Source of the DNA: Cyclobacteriaceae bacterium
GTDB taxonomy: Bacteria > Bacteroidota > Bacteroidia > Cytophagales > Cyclobacteriaceae
Direction of reading: 5' to 3'
Assembly (NCBI GenBank): GCA_028278225.1
Contig: JANQEU010000045.1
Coordinates: forward strand, 124,001 to 188,000
DNA: 64,000 bases
Below are positions 42,317 to 51,403 of the stretch, one piece after another. A model generated the notes under the pieces. It was not told the origin of the DNA. It searched no databases and was given only the letters and a program-made list of their open reading frames with translations. Position 1 is the first letter of the stretch; every line of letters starts with the position of its first letter. The translations under genes and the position numbers were made by a program.

Positions 42317-43374
42317 ACCATCAGTAACCTCCATATTCCACAAATAAACACCAGGACCAGGGCAGCAGGGGTCAGGTATTTCCATGATACGGACATGAGC
42401 TGATCTACCCTTAACCTTGGATAAGTCCAGCGGACCCACATCTGAACGAAAATGAAGAACATTGCCTTTGAAACCAACCAAAATGCACCCCAGACCGGTC
42501 CTGAGGTCCACTCTGCCAATTTTGCCTGTCCAATATTTGGTAGGGGTGTATTCCAACCACCAAAGAAAAGAATTACCGCCAGGAATGAAACCAAAAGCAT
42601 CATACCATATTCGCCCAGCATAAATATGCCCCATCTGAATCCGCTATACTCGGTATGATAACCACCTACCAATTCCGATTCTGATTCCGGTAAATCAAAT
42701 GGTGCCCTGTTAGATTCAGCCAGTCCGGAAATAAAGAATACAATAAAGACCAGCCACAGAAAAGGACTTCGGAATACATTCCAACTCAAAAATCCCCCTA
42801 CCTCCGTCACATCAATATCTAATGATGCCAATCCGAAAAGCCACACTTTTTCCTTCGAAAAAATACCTTGTTGCTGTGTTATCTCCTGGAGATCCAGCGA
42901 TTGTGCGATCATCACAACACACAATACACTCAACCCAAGGGGGATCTCGTACGAAATGATCTGGGCCATTGATCTCATGGCACCAAATAAGGAATATTTA
43001 TTGTTGGATGACCAGCCGGCCATTAATATCCCGAGCACATCCAGTGAAACAATTGCAAGCAAGAAAAATACGCCCGTCCGGATTCCTGCGCCTTCTACTC
43101 CCAATGTCAACGGTAAAACTGCGTAACCGGCAAAAATTGCAATGAATATGATAATAGGTGCTGTCTGGAAAAAAAACCTGTCAGCCGCTCCCGGGACAAT
43201 ATTTTCTTTTTGCAGCATTTTCAGCAGGTCGGCAATGGTCTGCAATAGCCCCTTGGGGCCAACTTCCATAGGACCGTATCTGCTTTGTATGAAGGCCGAT
43301 ATCTTGCGCTCGCCATACACACCGATCACCACAAACAATAAAAGGAAAGGCAAGTAAAAAAGGAAGGTGATCAT
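42313..43374 (-). CDS. nuoH: NADH-quinone oxidoreductase subunit H
   Basis: A 353-residue eight-helix subunit. ERKISAFIQSRYGPMEVGPKG, QTIADLLKMLQKE and ESNRAPFDLPESESELVGGYHTEYSG (with charged quinone-site residues) are conserved. First nuo gene of the cluster: immediately upstream is a gene on the opposite strand, so nuoA-G are not in this operon. Confidence 0.95.
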   Translation of the reverse strand: MITFLFYLPFLLLFVVIGVYGERKISAFIQSRYGPMEVGPKGLLQTIADLLKMLQKENIVPGAADRFFFQTAPIIIFIAIFAGYAVLPLTLGVEGAGIRTGVFFLLAIVSLDVLGILMAGWSSNNKYSLFGAMRSMAQIISYEIPLGLSVLCVVMIAQSLDLQEITQQQGIFSKEKVWLFGLASLDIDVTEVGGFLSWNVFRSPFLWLVFIVFFISGLAESNRAPFDLPESESELVGGYHTEYSGFRWGIFMLGEYGMMLLVSFLAVILFFGGWNTPLPNIGQAKLAEWTSGPVWGAFWLVSKAMFFIFVQMWVRWTYPRLRVDQLMSVSWKYLTPAALVLVFICGIWRLLMV

Positions 43375-43582
43375 CCGTAGAATAATGTCTCTGCTAATCT
43401 AAGATAACCGGAAATGTAGAATTTGGACAAGAAATTTCCCTTTCATCTCGAATTCACTCACTTCGACTTTCACCCGGCTCAGGTACCAATTGTTCCTGTT
43501 TACTTTAAATAATACAATGAATTTCTTTATATATTACTATTTTCATGTTGATTTTTGTGTTGAACGCATCAATCAGCTGGTC

Positions 43583-43999
43583 ATGAATATTTTGTATATC
43601 CAATCATCGCACACATCTCCGGAGGTCAGGTTGAATTCCGCGGAAAAGATCCTTAACCTCAAAGGGCGTTCAAGCCCTGAAAACTCATTGGACTTTTATC
43701 AAAAGATCTATGATAGCGTTGATCAATATTTCATTTCTGAAAAGAACCTGACATTAAATGTCATGTTTGAATACTTCAATACAAGTTCTTCCAAATGTCT
43801 TTTCGTATTGTTTCGTAAACTCAAAAATTACCTGGATATAGGAAATGACATAACTATCAACTGGTTTTATGAGGAGTATGATGAAGACATGCTGGAAACG
43901 GGAGAAGATTTTGCAACCATCATCGATGTTGATCTGAATTTAATAGAAGTCCCGGATGGCCAGGATATCGACGACTACGGCACTATGACCGGACGCTAA
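43583..43999 (+). CDS. SiaC (DUF1987) family regulatory phosphoprotein
   Basis: Start at 43583 gives 138 residues beginning MNILYIQSSHTSPEVRLN. The family pattern is clear: LKGRSSPENSLDFYQKIYD, NVMFEYFNTSSSKCLFVLFRKL, and INWFYEEYDEDMLETGEDF. In SiaC a Thr/Ser in the FNTSSSK region is phosphorylated and controls binding to a diguanylate cyclase in Pseudomonas. Here no SiaA/SiaB kinase-phosphatase genes or GGDEF protein are adjacent, so it is an orphan. The longer frame upstream is not supported. Confidence 0.85.
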   Translation: MNILYIQSSHTSPEVRLNSAEKILNLKGRSSPENSLDFYQKIYDSVDQYFISEKNLTLNVMFEYFNTSSSKCLFVLFRKLKNYLDIGNDITINWFYEEYDEDMLETGEDFATIIDVDLNLIEVPDGQDIDDYGTMTGR

Positions 44000-44034
44000 G
44001 AACAACCGGTAATTACGGAACTTTTTTAATAGCT

Positions 44035-44055
44035 TCGGAAAAAAGTTTTTTCCGA
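44035..44055. repeat. Perfect 21-bp palindrome 2 bp before a start codon
   Basis: TCGGAAAAAA and TTTTTTCCGA flank a single central G. It ends 1 bp before the ATG at 44057. It may be an operator; as RNA it could fold only with a larger loop and would sequester the start codon. It could also serve as a terminator for the upstream SiaC-like gene (a T run is present). Confidence 0.6.
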
Positions 44056-44056
44056 T

Positions 44057-45583
44057 ATGAGATTTTTACTGGTCCTTCTTGTCCTTCCTCTTCTTTTTAC
44101 AGACGCCTTTAGTCAGACAAAACTCAAGAAAATTGAGAGTTATCTCGAAAAGGCCAGATCTGACTGGGGTGTTCCTGGAATGGCTGTCGCGATCGTCAAA
44201 GACGGCAAAGTGGTCTTGAACAAAGGATTTGGCGTAAAGGAAGCCGGTCAACAGGAGCCAGTCGATGAAAATACACTCTTTGCAATCGCTTCGAATACTA
44301 AAGCATTTATAAGTTCGGCGCTTGGAAACCTTGTAGCGGACGGGAGTATAGACTGGGATGACAAGGTTGTGGATTACCTCCCCTATTTCGAATTGTATGA
44401 TGCATATGTTACCCGGGAAATTACCATTCGTGATTTGCTTTGCCATCGAGCAGGACTGGGGACATATAGTGGTGATGTAATATGGTACAAATCGGAATTG
44501 ACTGCAGAAGAAGTGATCCGGCGGTCAAAGTATGTTCCTCAGGCTTTCTCATTCAGATCCGGATATGGGTATTCAAACCTGATGTTCATTGTCGCTGGAG
44601 AAGTAATAAAAGCAGTGACCGGTATGGAATGGGATGACTATCTGGGAGACAGTTTTTTCGATCCCCTAAACATGACCCGTACAATCACCACGTCCGATGA
44701 TCTCAATCGCCTGGGGAATTTTGCCACACCACACAAACCTGACGGTAATAAGAATTTGCCCATTGACTGGGTTTTTTGGGAAGATATGGGATCAGGAGCC
44801 GCAGCCGGGATCATCACCAGCTCCTCGGATATGGCTAAATGGATCAACATGAACCTCCAAAATGGTATTGTCAATGGGGATACCATCCTGGATCCAAAAC
44901 AACAAAACATACTATGGACTCCCCATAACAACTTTGTGATGACCGCTTCATCAAAAGAATGGATACCGGGCAGGCATTTCAATGGCTATGGCCTGGGCTG
45001 GGGTACTTATGATTATCACGGAAGACAGGTAATCACCCACGGCGGAGGGTATGACGGAATGTACTCCCGGGTAGTTTTAGTCCCGGATGAGAACCTTGGA
45101 TTTGTTATGCTTACCAATAGCATGATCGGTATCAGTAATCCGCTGATGCTGTACCTGATCAATGCGTATATCGGAGGGGATGAACAGGATTGGAGTTTGA
45201 AATATTTAAATAGAAATAGGGGTGGCGGAATTGAGGCAATGGTTGAGCTGAGAGAAGCAAAACGAAAGGAAAATACAAAACCGTCTAAAGAACTGGAGGA
45301 GTACACCGGCAATTATCACGATCCGATGTACGGTACCATCTCAACAACTCTGGCGGATGGAAAATTAAGGTTGAACTTTGAAAATGCACCTGCACTTTCG
45401 GCCACATTGGAACATTGGCATTATGATACCTGGGAAATCAAATGGGACAAGACCCATGCCTGGTTTGATTTCGGTACCTTACGATTTGACATGGACAATA
45501 ACCTGGAAATTCTGGGCATCGAGTTTGATGTACCCAACTATGACATCTTTTTCGATGAGATCCACGCGAAAATTGTAAAATGA
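44057..45583 (+). CDS. Exported serine hydrolase, class C beta-lactamase fold
   Basis: A 508-residue protein with signal peptide (MRFLLVLLVLPLLFTDAFSQ). The catalytic motif S79-N-T-K82 (SxxK), Y172-S-N174 (YxN) and HGGGYDGMYS (the HxG box) are present. A C-terminal domain (about residues 410-508, EYTGNYHDPMYGTISTT) resembles DUF3471, often seen in such esterases and peptidases. Probably periplasmic. Divergent in sequence from the other serine hydrolase at 417. A perfect palindrome abuts its start codon. Confidence 0.87.
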   Translation: MRFLLVLLVLPLLFTDAFSQTKLKKIESYLEKARSDWGVPGMAVAIVKDGKVVLNKGFGVKEAGQQEPVDENTLFAIASNTKAFISSALGNLVADGSIDWDDKVVDYLPYFELYDAYVTREITIRDLLCHRAGLGTYSGDVIWYKSELTAEEVIRRSKYVPQAFSFRSGYGYSNLMFIVAGEVIKAVTGMEWDDYLGDSFFDPLNMTRTITTSDDLNRLGNFATPHKPDGNKNLPIDWVFWEDMGSGAAAGIITSSSDMAKWINMNLQNGIVNGDTILDPKQQNILWTPHNNFVMTASSKEWIPGRHFNGYGLGWGTYDYHGRQVITHGGGYDGMYSRVVLVPDENLGFVMLTNSMIGISNPLMLYLINAYIGGDEQDWSLKYLNRNRGGGIEAMVELREAKRKENTKPSKELEEYTGNYHDPMYGTISTTLADGKLRLNFENAPALSATLEHWHYDTWEIKWDKTHAWFDFGTLRFDMDNNLEILGIEFDVPNYDIFFDEIHAKIVK

Positions 45584-45585
45584 CC

Positions 45586-46416
45586 TTAATGATCCAGATG
45601 GATTTGCTCCGATTGAATACCGTGACCATAAAATATTTTGGCATGGTGGTCGAAGTTCTCTGACTTCTCCGTTGTCAGAAATTGAATTTGACCTCCCCTT
45701 TCCAGTCTCATTTCGATCTCCGGATGCCTTTTCAGGTAATCTGCCAGTCGATCGGATACGAGCGCACCCTGATCGAGTACCTTAACCTTGCCAGGCAAAT
45801 ATTTTTTGATGGTGCTCATCAGTAAGGGAAAATGTGTGCATGCAAGCACAACCGTATCAATTTCCAGGTTTTTGGTAAACAAACGAGATAGGTGCCTTTC
45901 AACAAAATAATCCGTGCCGTCATTTTCCAATTCGCCATTCTCAACCAGCGAAACCCATATGGGGCAGGCCTCCTGGACAACATTGATGTCAGGAAAAAAC
46001 TTATGAATTTCTATCAGGTAAGATTCAGAAGAAACCGTTCCCTTAGTTGCCAGTATACCTACCTGGTTGTTCCTGGTGTATTCGCCAATGGCTTCGGTTG
46101 TAGGACGGACTACACCTAGTACCCTGTTTGAGGGGGCAAGGTGTTCCAGGTCATTTTGCTGTATGCTCCTCAGTGCCTTGGCCGAGGCTGTATTGCAAGC
46201 AAGGATCACTAACGGGCACCCCAACCCAAACAAGAAGCGAACACCTTTTAGTGTCAGGTCATACACGTTCTCAAAAGATCTGTTACCGTAGGGTGTTCGC
46301 GCATTATCTCCGAAGTACAGGAAATTGTAATCTGGAAGCGCAGCTTTGAATTGCTTCAATATTGTCAACCCGCCAAATCCGGAATCGAACACGCCAATGG
46401 GTCCCCCGACACTCAT
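45586..46416 (-). CDS. murI: Glutamate racemase
   Basis: A 276-residue enzyme starting PIGVFDSGFGGLTILKQF. Catalytic cysteines are in LACNTASAKALRS (about residue 75) and VLACTHFPLL (about residue 190). It makes D-glutamate for peptidoglycan. It follows two redox-type genes with 3-bp spacing, so all three are probably cotranscribed. Confidence 0.94.
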   Translation of the reverse strand: MSVGGPIGVFDSGFGGLTILKQFKAALPDYNFLYFGDNARTPYGNRSFENVYDLTLKGVRFLFGLGCPLVILACNTASAKALRSIQQNDLEHLAPSNRVLGVVRPTTEAIGEYTRNNQVGILATKGTVSSESYLIEIHKFFPDINVVQEACPIWVSLVENGELENDGTDYFVERHLSRLFTKNLEIDTVVLACTHFPLLMSTIKKYLPGKVKVLDQGALVSDRLADYLKRHPEIEMRLERGGQIQFLTTEKSENFDHHAKIFYGHGIQSEQIHLDH

Positions 46417-46419
46417 TTG

Positions 46420-47025
46420 TTACCTTTTCAGCACTTTGAACGCTATATTTCGTCCTTCTTTCTGAATAATTGCCAGGTTGATCCATGCCATTGCAAATTG
46501 CTCCAGCAAAGCCACTTTATCAGCTCCTCCGAAATCATAGCAGTTTTCAAATCCGGCATCGGATGAGAGTTGCTTCACAATGGATTTTGCTTGATCACTG
46601 TCTCCGGCAGTAAACATATCCACACCTCTGCCGTCATAGTTCGGATCGGCCATATTTTCAAATCCTGTGGAATTAAAGCCCTTGGCCACGTCAGCTCCTG
46701 TCAAATCAACAATAGCTTCATAACCGTTGGCGTAGGGTTCGGGTTTCTGAAAAACGGAATTAGTGGCGTCAACAATTTTTTTACCGGAAAGATCACCTGC
46801 CTCGCTAAACACGGGAACAATTGATGAAACCGGCAAAGCCACCAGGATCGTCTCCGCAAGTTTCATGGCCTCGTTTACCGGGTGAACTGACACATTTGGA
46901 ATGTCTTCCCATTCCTTTTTCCCGTCGGGATTACGGACACCCAGATAGATATTGTGCCCTTTTGAGGCCCAATTTCTGGCCAGAGCACCACCAACCTTCC
47001 CAACCCCAACTACAGCAATATTCAT
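46420..47025 (-). CDS. NADP-dependent F420-reductase-like oxidoreductase
   Basis: A 201-residue Rossmann protein: MNIAVVGVGKVGGALARNWA (nucleotide loop), LGVRNPDGKKEWED, TILVALPVSSIVPV and GFNSTGFENMADPN match the NADPH-dependent F420 reductase / YqcI-like catalytic family. Bacteroidota usually lack F420, so the real electron acceptor is unknown. It is sandwiched, with 2-3 bp gaps, between an OsmC-like gene and murI. Confidence 0.78.
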   Translation of the reverse strand: MNIAVVGVGKVGGALARNWASKGHNIYLGVRNPDGKKEWEDIPNVSVHPVNEAMKLAETILVALPVSSIVPVFSEAGDLSGKKIVDATNSVFQKPEPYANGYEAIVDLTGADVAKGFNSTGFENMADPNYDGRGVDMFTAGDSDQAKSIVKQLSSDAGFENCYDFGGADKVALLEQFAMAWINLAIIQKEGRNIAFKVLKR

Positions 47026-47027
47026 GA

Positions 47028-47468
47028 TCAGCTCAGCCTGGCATGCAATTCGATCTCAACTGCCGACAGTGCCTTGGACACAGGACATCCCTTCTTGGCA
47101 TTTTCAGCAAGTTCCAAAAATTTATCCTCGGAAACACCTTCAACAATTCCCTCGAGATTAAGGTCAATCTTGGTAATCGACCATCCACTGTCACCCTTTT
47201 CCATACTTACTATGGCCTCGGTCTTGAGTGACGTAGGAGTAAATCCCTCATTTGTCAGCTGAAAGCTCAATGCCATAGCATAACAGCCCGCATGCGCCGC
47301 GGCTATCAGTTCTTCGGGATTTGTTCCTTTTTTTCCATCCTCATTTTGAAACCGTAGTGCTGCCGAATATGGCGTTTCATTTAAAACTTCACTAATGGAA
47401 GAAAGGCTGCCATTACCGTCAGGTCCTGTACCCTTCCAGATTGCTGTTGCTCTTCTTTTTAAAGTCAT
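47028..47468 (-). CDS. OsmC/Ohr family peroxiredoxin
   Basis: A 146-residue protein. The two family cysteines are in AHAGCYAMALSFQL (about residue 60) and KKGCPVSKALSAVEI (about residue 130). OsmC members reduce organic hydroperoxides with the reactive Cys pair. It leads a three-gene set with the F420-reductase-like gene and murI. Confidence 0.9.
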   Translation of the reverse strand: MTLKRRATAIWKGTGPDGNGSLSSISEVLNETPYSAALRFQNEDGKKGTNPEELIAAAHAGCYAMALSFQLTNEGFTPTSLKTEAIVSMEKGDSGWSITKIDLNLEGIVEGVSEDKFLELAENAKKGCPVSKALSAVEIELHARLS

Positions 47469-47503
47469 GATCTATTCGATTTAATACTGGATAGGAAGTT
47501 ATA

Positions 47504-47537
47504 TAAAAAAACCCATCCGTCAACAGGTGGATGGGTT
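47504..47537 (-). terminator. Intrinsic terminator after the cystathionine beta-synthase-like gene
   Basis: On the minus strand AAACCCATCC and GGATGGGTTT form a perfect 10-bp stem with a 10-nt loop, followed by T residues. Lies between that gene (upstream on this strand) and the OsmC operon. Confidence 0.85.
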
Positions 47538-47579
47538 TGCAAGCAAAGAGTTTATATTATCTAATATGCCGCAAAGTAA

Positions 47580-48953
47580 TTAATTAGTAATTGCCATCAA
47601 AAGGTCACTCTGTGTTATAATGTGAACATCATGATTTTCATCCCTTACCAAAAGCGCTTTGCTTTCTTTATTGATCAGAGATGACAATACATCCAATGTA
47701 TTATCCATACCAACGAACTGGAATGACGGATCCATGATTTCGGAAACAGGCCGGTTTTTAAGTTCTGGATTTTCAATGAAGCTTTTCAAAACCTTTGAAT
47801 CACTAAGACTGCCGATGAAATCGTCACCGTCAACCACAGGTATCTGATCAATACCTTTTTCGTTCATCTTAAGTATCGCTTCACCTACCGTGGTGTTCTT
47901 AGTGACTGTAAAAAGTGCGTCACTTCCATTCTTGTGATCAATAATGTCTTTGGCAGTTGCAAATTTCCTGGATTCGATAAAACCATGGTCCTTCATCCAA
48001 TTGTCATTGTACACTTTACCAAGATATCGTGTTCCGTGATCCGGAAGAATGATAACCATTACATCATCATCTTTCATTTTAACTCGCGCCCATTCCAGCG
48101 CTCCATAAACTGCCGCACCACAAGACCACCCTACAAACAATCCCTCTTCCCGGGACAATCTTCTTGTCATGATTGCCGAATCTTTGTCCGTGACTTTTAC
48201 AATGTCATCCACCATGTCAAAATCCACATTTTTGGGCAGAATGTCCTCCCCTATCCCTTCAGTTAAATAAGGAAATACCTCGTTGTGGTCAAAGACACCT
48301 GTTTCTTTGTATTTCTTGAAAACCGAGCCATAGGTGTCGATCCCGACAGTAATGACGTTGGGGTTTTGCTCCTTCAGATACCTGGACGTCCCGCTAATGG
48401 TACCTCCCGTTCCCATGCCGGCAGCATAAACCGTAAGCTTTCCATCTGTATCCCTCCAAATCTCCGGTCCGGTTGTTTCATAGTGAGATTCGGTATTGGC
48501 CGGATTATCATATTGATTCGGATAGAAAGAGTTGGGTATTTCTCTTTCCAGCTTTTTTGCAACCGAATAGTATGACCTCGGATCATCCGGCGCAACATTG
48601 GTAGGACAAACAATCACTTCCGCTCCCACGGCTCTCAGGATATCGATCTTCTCCTGGGACTGCTTATCTGCGAGCGTGAAAATACATTTGTATCCCTTGC
48701 CGATAGCTACCAGTGCCAAACCCATACCGGTGTTCCCGGAGGTTCCCTCAATGATCGTACCCCCCGGCTTTAAAATCCCTTTTTCCTCAGCATCCTCAAT
48801 CATTTTTAAGGCAATTCTGTCCTTGACAGAATGACCTGGGTTGAAGTACTCCACCTTGACGAGAATGGTTCCTTTAATGCCTTCGGTAACATTATTCAGC
48901 TTGACAAGCGGTGTATTGCCTATTGTATCGATGATTGTTTCGTAGTAATTCAT
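47580..48953 (-). CDS. Cystathionine beta-synthase-like PLP enzyme with CBS domain pair
   Basis: Start at 48953 gives 457 residues (MNYYETIIDTIGNTPLVKLN). The fold-type II PLP domain has NPGHSVKDR with the Schiff-base lysine K44, GTSGNTGMGLALVAI and GTGGTISGTSRYLKE. Residues about 335-457 are two CBS motifs that could sense adenosyl ligands such as SAM. It makes cystathionine or cysteine from serine/acetylserine. A -7 box precedes it. Fits the sulfur theme but is 14 kb from the sulfite reductase operon. Confidence 0.9.
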   Translation of the reverse strand: MNYYETIIDTIGNTPLVKLNNVTEGIKGTILVKVEYFNPGHSVKDRIALKMIEDAEEKGILKPGGTIIEGTSGNTGMGLALVAIGKGYKCIFTLADKQSQEKIDILRAVGAEVIVCPTNVAPDDPRSYYSVAKKLEREIPNSFYPNQYDNPANTESHYETTGPEIWRDTDGKLTVYAAGMGTGGTISGTSRYLKEQNPNVITVGIDTYGSVFKKYKETGVFDHNEVFPYLTEGIGEDILPKNVDFDMVDDIVKVTDKDSAIMTRRLSREEGLFVGWSCGAAVYGALEWARVKMKDDDVMVIILPDHGTRYLGKVYNDNWMKDHGFIESRKFATAKDIIDHKNGSDALFTVTKNTTVGEAILKMNEKGIDQIPVVDGDDFIGSLSDSKVLKSFIENPELKNRPVSEIMDPSFQFVGMDNTLDVLSSLINKESKALLVRDENHDVHIITQSDLLMAITN

Positions 48954-48973
48954 TTCCAGGATTTTAGTCTTTG

Positions 48974-48981
48974 CAAAGTTA
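48974..48981 (-). promoter_or_regulatory. -7 box TAACTTTG upstream of the beta-synthase-like gene
   Basis: On the minus strand TAACTTTG is a perfect TAnnTTTG match and implies a start near 48970, 17 nt before the ATG. Confidence 0.45.
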
Positions 48982-49126
48982 GGAAAACCCCGCACCACAA
49001 TTAGTAACAGCAAATCACTTTTAAGTTGGAGCACTTTGTCAATGGTGGGACATATAATTTTTTTAAGATCAATTCCTGTTTTGATGCCGTTTAAGGAGAA
49101 AACGTATCACCCTGATACAGCCACCG

Positions 49127-49134
49127 TATTTTTG
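49127..49134 (+). promoter_or_regulatory. -7 box TATTTTTG upstream of the M24 peptidase gene
   Basis: A TAnnTTTG match 35 bp before the ATG. Divergent from the box at 48974, so both genes may share this 216-bp region. Confidence 0.4.
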
Positions 49135-49169
49135 ATTTATTTTACCACGGTTTTAACAATTCACCGGTC

Positions 49170-50525
49170 ATGAAAAGCATTTCCATATTATTACTTGCCT
49201 TTGTACTGGCATTCCAATGTCAATGCCAAAATCCGTACTTCCCGAAAGTACTGAACATGAGAGAACGAGCGGAAGTAATTGATCGCTGGCTGGACGAGAG
49301 GGCAGAAACTGTTTTACCTGAGCTTATGAAAAGAACAGGGATCGATATGTGGATCATTATTGCCAGGGAATACAATGAAGATCCGGTCATTAAGACGCTG
49401 CTGCCCGCTACATGGCAATCCGCCAGGAGAACGACAATGCTGATCGTTTTCGATCCGGGAAACGGACAGTCATTGGAGACAATGGCAATGGCGAGGTATG
49501 ATGTGGGAAACCTCTTTAAGAAGGTTTGGGATAAAGAACAACAACCGGATCAATGGCAGGCGCTTGCTGATTTGGTCACGGAAAAAGATCCGAAAAAAAT
49601 CGGAATAAATAAGTCAGAATTGTTTGCCCTCGCAGATGGACTCTCAGCATCGCATTACGAAATGCTCCGGAACGTACTATCGGACAAATACAAAAAGCGA
49701 TTGGTAAGTGGTCAGGACCTGGCAATTGGCTGGCTCGAAACCAGAACGGAAAGTGAGATGCTGGTGTATCAGAATATCGTTCGAATGGCGCACCAGATCA
49801 TTGCGGAAGGATTCTCCGAAAAAGTCATACAGCCAGGCGTCACAACTACGGATGATGTCGTTTGGTGGTATCGCGACAGAATACGTGAACTGGGATTTAC
49901 AGCCTGGTTTCATCCGTCCGTCTCAATACAGCGTAAAGATCCCGAATCATTTGAGCATTTAAGAGCTTTCTCCAGCCGTCCGGAGGATCAGGTCATTTTG
50001 CCGGGCGACCTGCTGCATGTGGACTTTGGAATTACCTATTTAAGGCTCAACACAGATACGCAACAGCACGCTTATGTGCTCAGAGCAGGTGAAAAGGAAG
50101 CTCCGGATTTCCTAAAGGATGCTTTTGCGAAAGCAAACCGGGTACAAGATATTTTCACCGGTAATTTTGAAACCGGTCGAACAGGAAATGAAATTTTAAG
50201 GCTTTCACTTGAACAAGGCCGGGCCGAAGGATTAAAGCCTGTGATCTATACCCACCCCATAGGATATCATGGTCATGCCGCGGGTCCAACCATAGGACTT
50301 TGGGACCAGCAGGATGGCGTACCGGGACGTGGTGATTATCCACTCTACCCCAATACTGCCTATTCAATAGAGCTCAATAATGGTATTTTCATCGAGGAAT
50401 GGGAAAAGGAGATCAGGATTATGCTGGAAGAAGACGCTTTTTTTGATGGTGAAATGGTAAGGTATATAGATGGCAGACAAGTTGAACTGATGACAATACC
50501 CCGCGAGTTGTTTCCGAATGAGTGA
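49170..50525 (+). CDS. Exported M24 family metallopeptidase (Xaa-Pro aminopeptidase-like)
   Basis: A 451-residue protein with an N-terminal signal (MKSISILLLAFVLAFQ). Residues about 25-180 are a creatinase-like N-domain; the C-domain holds metal ligands in LLHVDFGITY, DTQQHAYVLR, GYHGHAAGPTIG, YSIELNNGIF and IMLEEDAFF. It probably removes N-terminal residues before proline in the periplasm. The RES-Xre pair converges on it. Confidence 0.85.
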   Translation: MKSISILLLAFVLAFQCQCQNPYFPKVLNMRERAEVIDRWLDERAETVLPELMKRTGIDMWIIIAREYNEDPVIKTLLPATWQSARRTTMLIVFDPGNGQSLETMAMARYDVGNLFKKVWDKEQQPDQWQALADLVTEKDPKKIGINKSELFALADGLSASHYEMLRNVLSDKYKKRLVSGQDLAIGWLETRTESEMLVYQNIVRMAHQIIAEGFSEKVIQPGVTTTDDVVWWYRDRIRELGFTAWFHPSVSIQRKDPESFEHLRAFSSRPEDQVILPGDLLHVDFGITYLRLNTDTQQHAYVLRAGEKEAPDFLKDAFAKANRVQDIFTGNFETGRTGNEILRLSLEQGRAEGLKPVIYTHPIGYHGHAAGPTIGLWDQQDGVPGRGDYPLYPNTAYSIELNNGIFIEEWEKEIRIMLEEDAFFDGEMVRYIDGRQVELMTIPRELFPNE

Positions 50526-50537
50526 CCTCCGTCTGGT

Positions 50538-50963
50538 TTAAAGATATAACTCCTCCTGCTTTACAATTCTCACCTGTGCCATTAGTTTGTGAACAGGATT
50601 GATTAAGAAATTGAAGCTTGACTTGTCATATATAGAGGGCACTTGCAAGGTCAGGTAGGTCCCTTCTTTAATAAAGTCATCCCCGATTTCTTTGGTAAGC
50701 CGACCGGCAGGCGTCACATCCCATCCCGGTGGCAACCTGTCAATCTCTGACAAGGAATTGTCCGGAAGCTCAAGTGTCAGTATCCGGAAATCTTTCGGTA
50801 ACAGGTTAAGAGGTACCCTCCTGGAAATTTCTCCCTTCGCAACCGCTATGGAACCTGCAGTGTACAAAATCCTGGTTCCGAAACTGTTCCATCTATTATT
50901 ATATTGCTTTGCCGCACCTTTACCATCCAGGGATAAATGATTGGTCAGTCTGTAAACGATCAC
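50538..50963 (-). CDS. RES domain toxin (NAD-degrading)
   Basis: A 141-residue RES-domain protein: MIVYRLTN at the start, NNRWNSFGTRILYTAGSIAV, then FRILTLELPD and FLINPVH near the end. RES toxins of known TA systems deplete NAD. Its ATG overlaps the stop of the upstream Xre-type gene by 4 bp, the usual toxin-second arrangement. Confidence 0.88.
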   Translation of the reverse strand: MIVYRLTNHLSLDGKGAAKQYNNRWNSFGTRILYTAGSIAVAKGEISRRVPLNLLPKDFRILTLELPDNSLSEIDRLPPGWDVTPAGRLTKEIGDDFIKEGTYLTLQVPSIYDKSSFNFLINPVHKLMAQVRIVKQEELYL

Positions 50964-51403
50964 GCAAAAGCGCCCTCGGCGATACTCTCCAACTCACTCT
51001 GAAGCAATTGAACACCTTGAAATGTATTGATCAGATCAACAGGCTTCTTATTGCCCAGTGCAACACTCGGATAATTTAACCACTGCAGGAAACTTTCTCT
51101 GGATCCCAGGGTGCTTTCTCCGTTTTTCATCAACTCGGCCAACTCAAGGATCAAACTACCCTGCAAAGCAGTGATCTCTTGATTTTTTCTGATTTTTGAG
51201 CGATAGGTTTTAGGATTCGTTCCCATTATACCCGCCATCTCTATTTGGGTCAATCCATAGGCCTTTCTGACCTTTTCAGTTAAGTGAGCACTTACCCCAC
51301 CGGACAATATTGCCAACTCCCTGAATTTTTGGGACCTTTCACTGGCTAATGATCCTGCAAACATCGCCCCATAAGCCATCGGAGGTTCTTTTACCTTTGT
51401 CAT
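50960..51403 (-). CDS. Xre/MbcA/ParS-like antitoxin of the RES-Xre pair
   Basis: A 147-residue DNA-binding antitoxin. A helix-turn-helix spans about 50-90 (YGLTQIEMAGIMGTNPKTYR) and the C-terminal toxin-binding domain (about 95-145) contains FLQWLNYPSVALGNKKPVDLI, the MbcA/ParS signature. It should neutralise the RES protein and autoregulate the pair. Located on the minus strand, reading away from the LOG gene. Confidence 0.88.
   Translation of the reverse strand: MTKVKEPPMAYGAMFAGSLASERSQKFRELAILSGGVSAHLTEKVRKAYGLTQIEMAGIMGTNPKTYRSKIRKNQEITALQGSLILELAELMKNGESTLGSRESFLQWLNYPSVALGNKKPVDLINTFQGVQLLQSELESIAEGAFA

Noticed and set aside
42317..42634. N-terminal extension of the nuoI frame
   Set aside because: It lies inside nuoH in another frame; the ATGA overlap at 42313-42316 supports the shorter start.
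48954..49034. 27-residue N-terminal extension of the beta-synthase-like gene
   Set aside because: The family starts near MNYYETIIDTIGNTPL and the -7 box lies in the extension.
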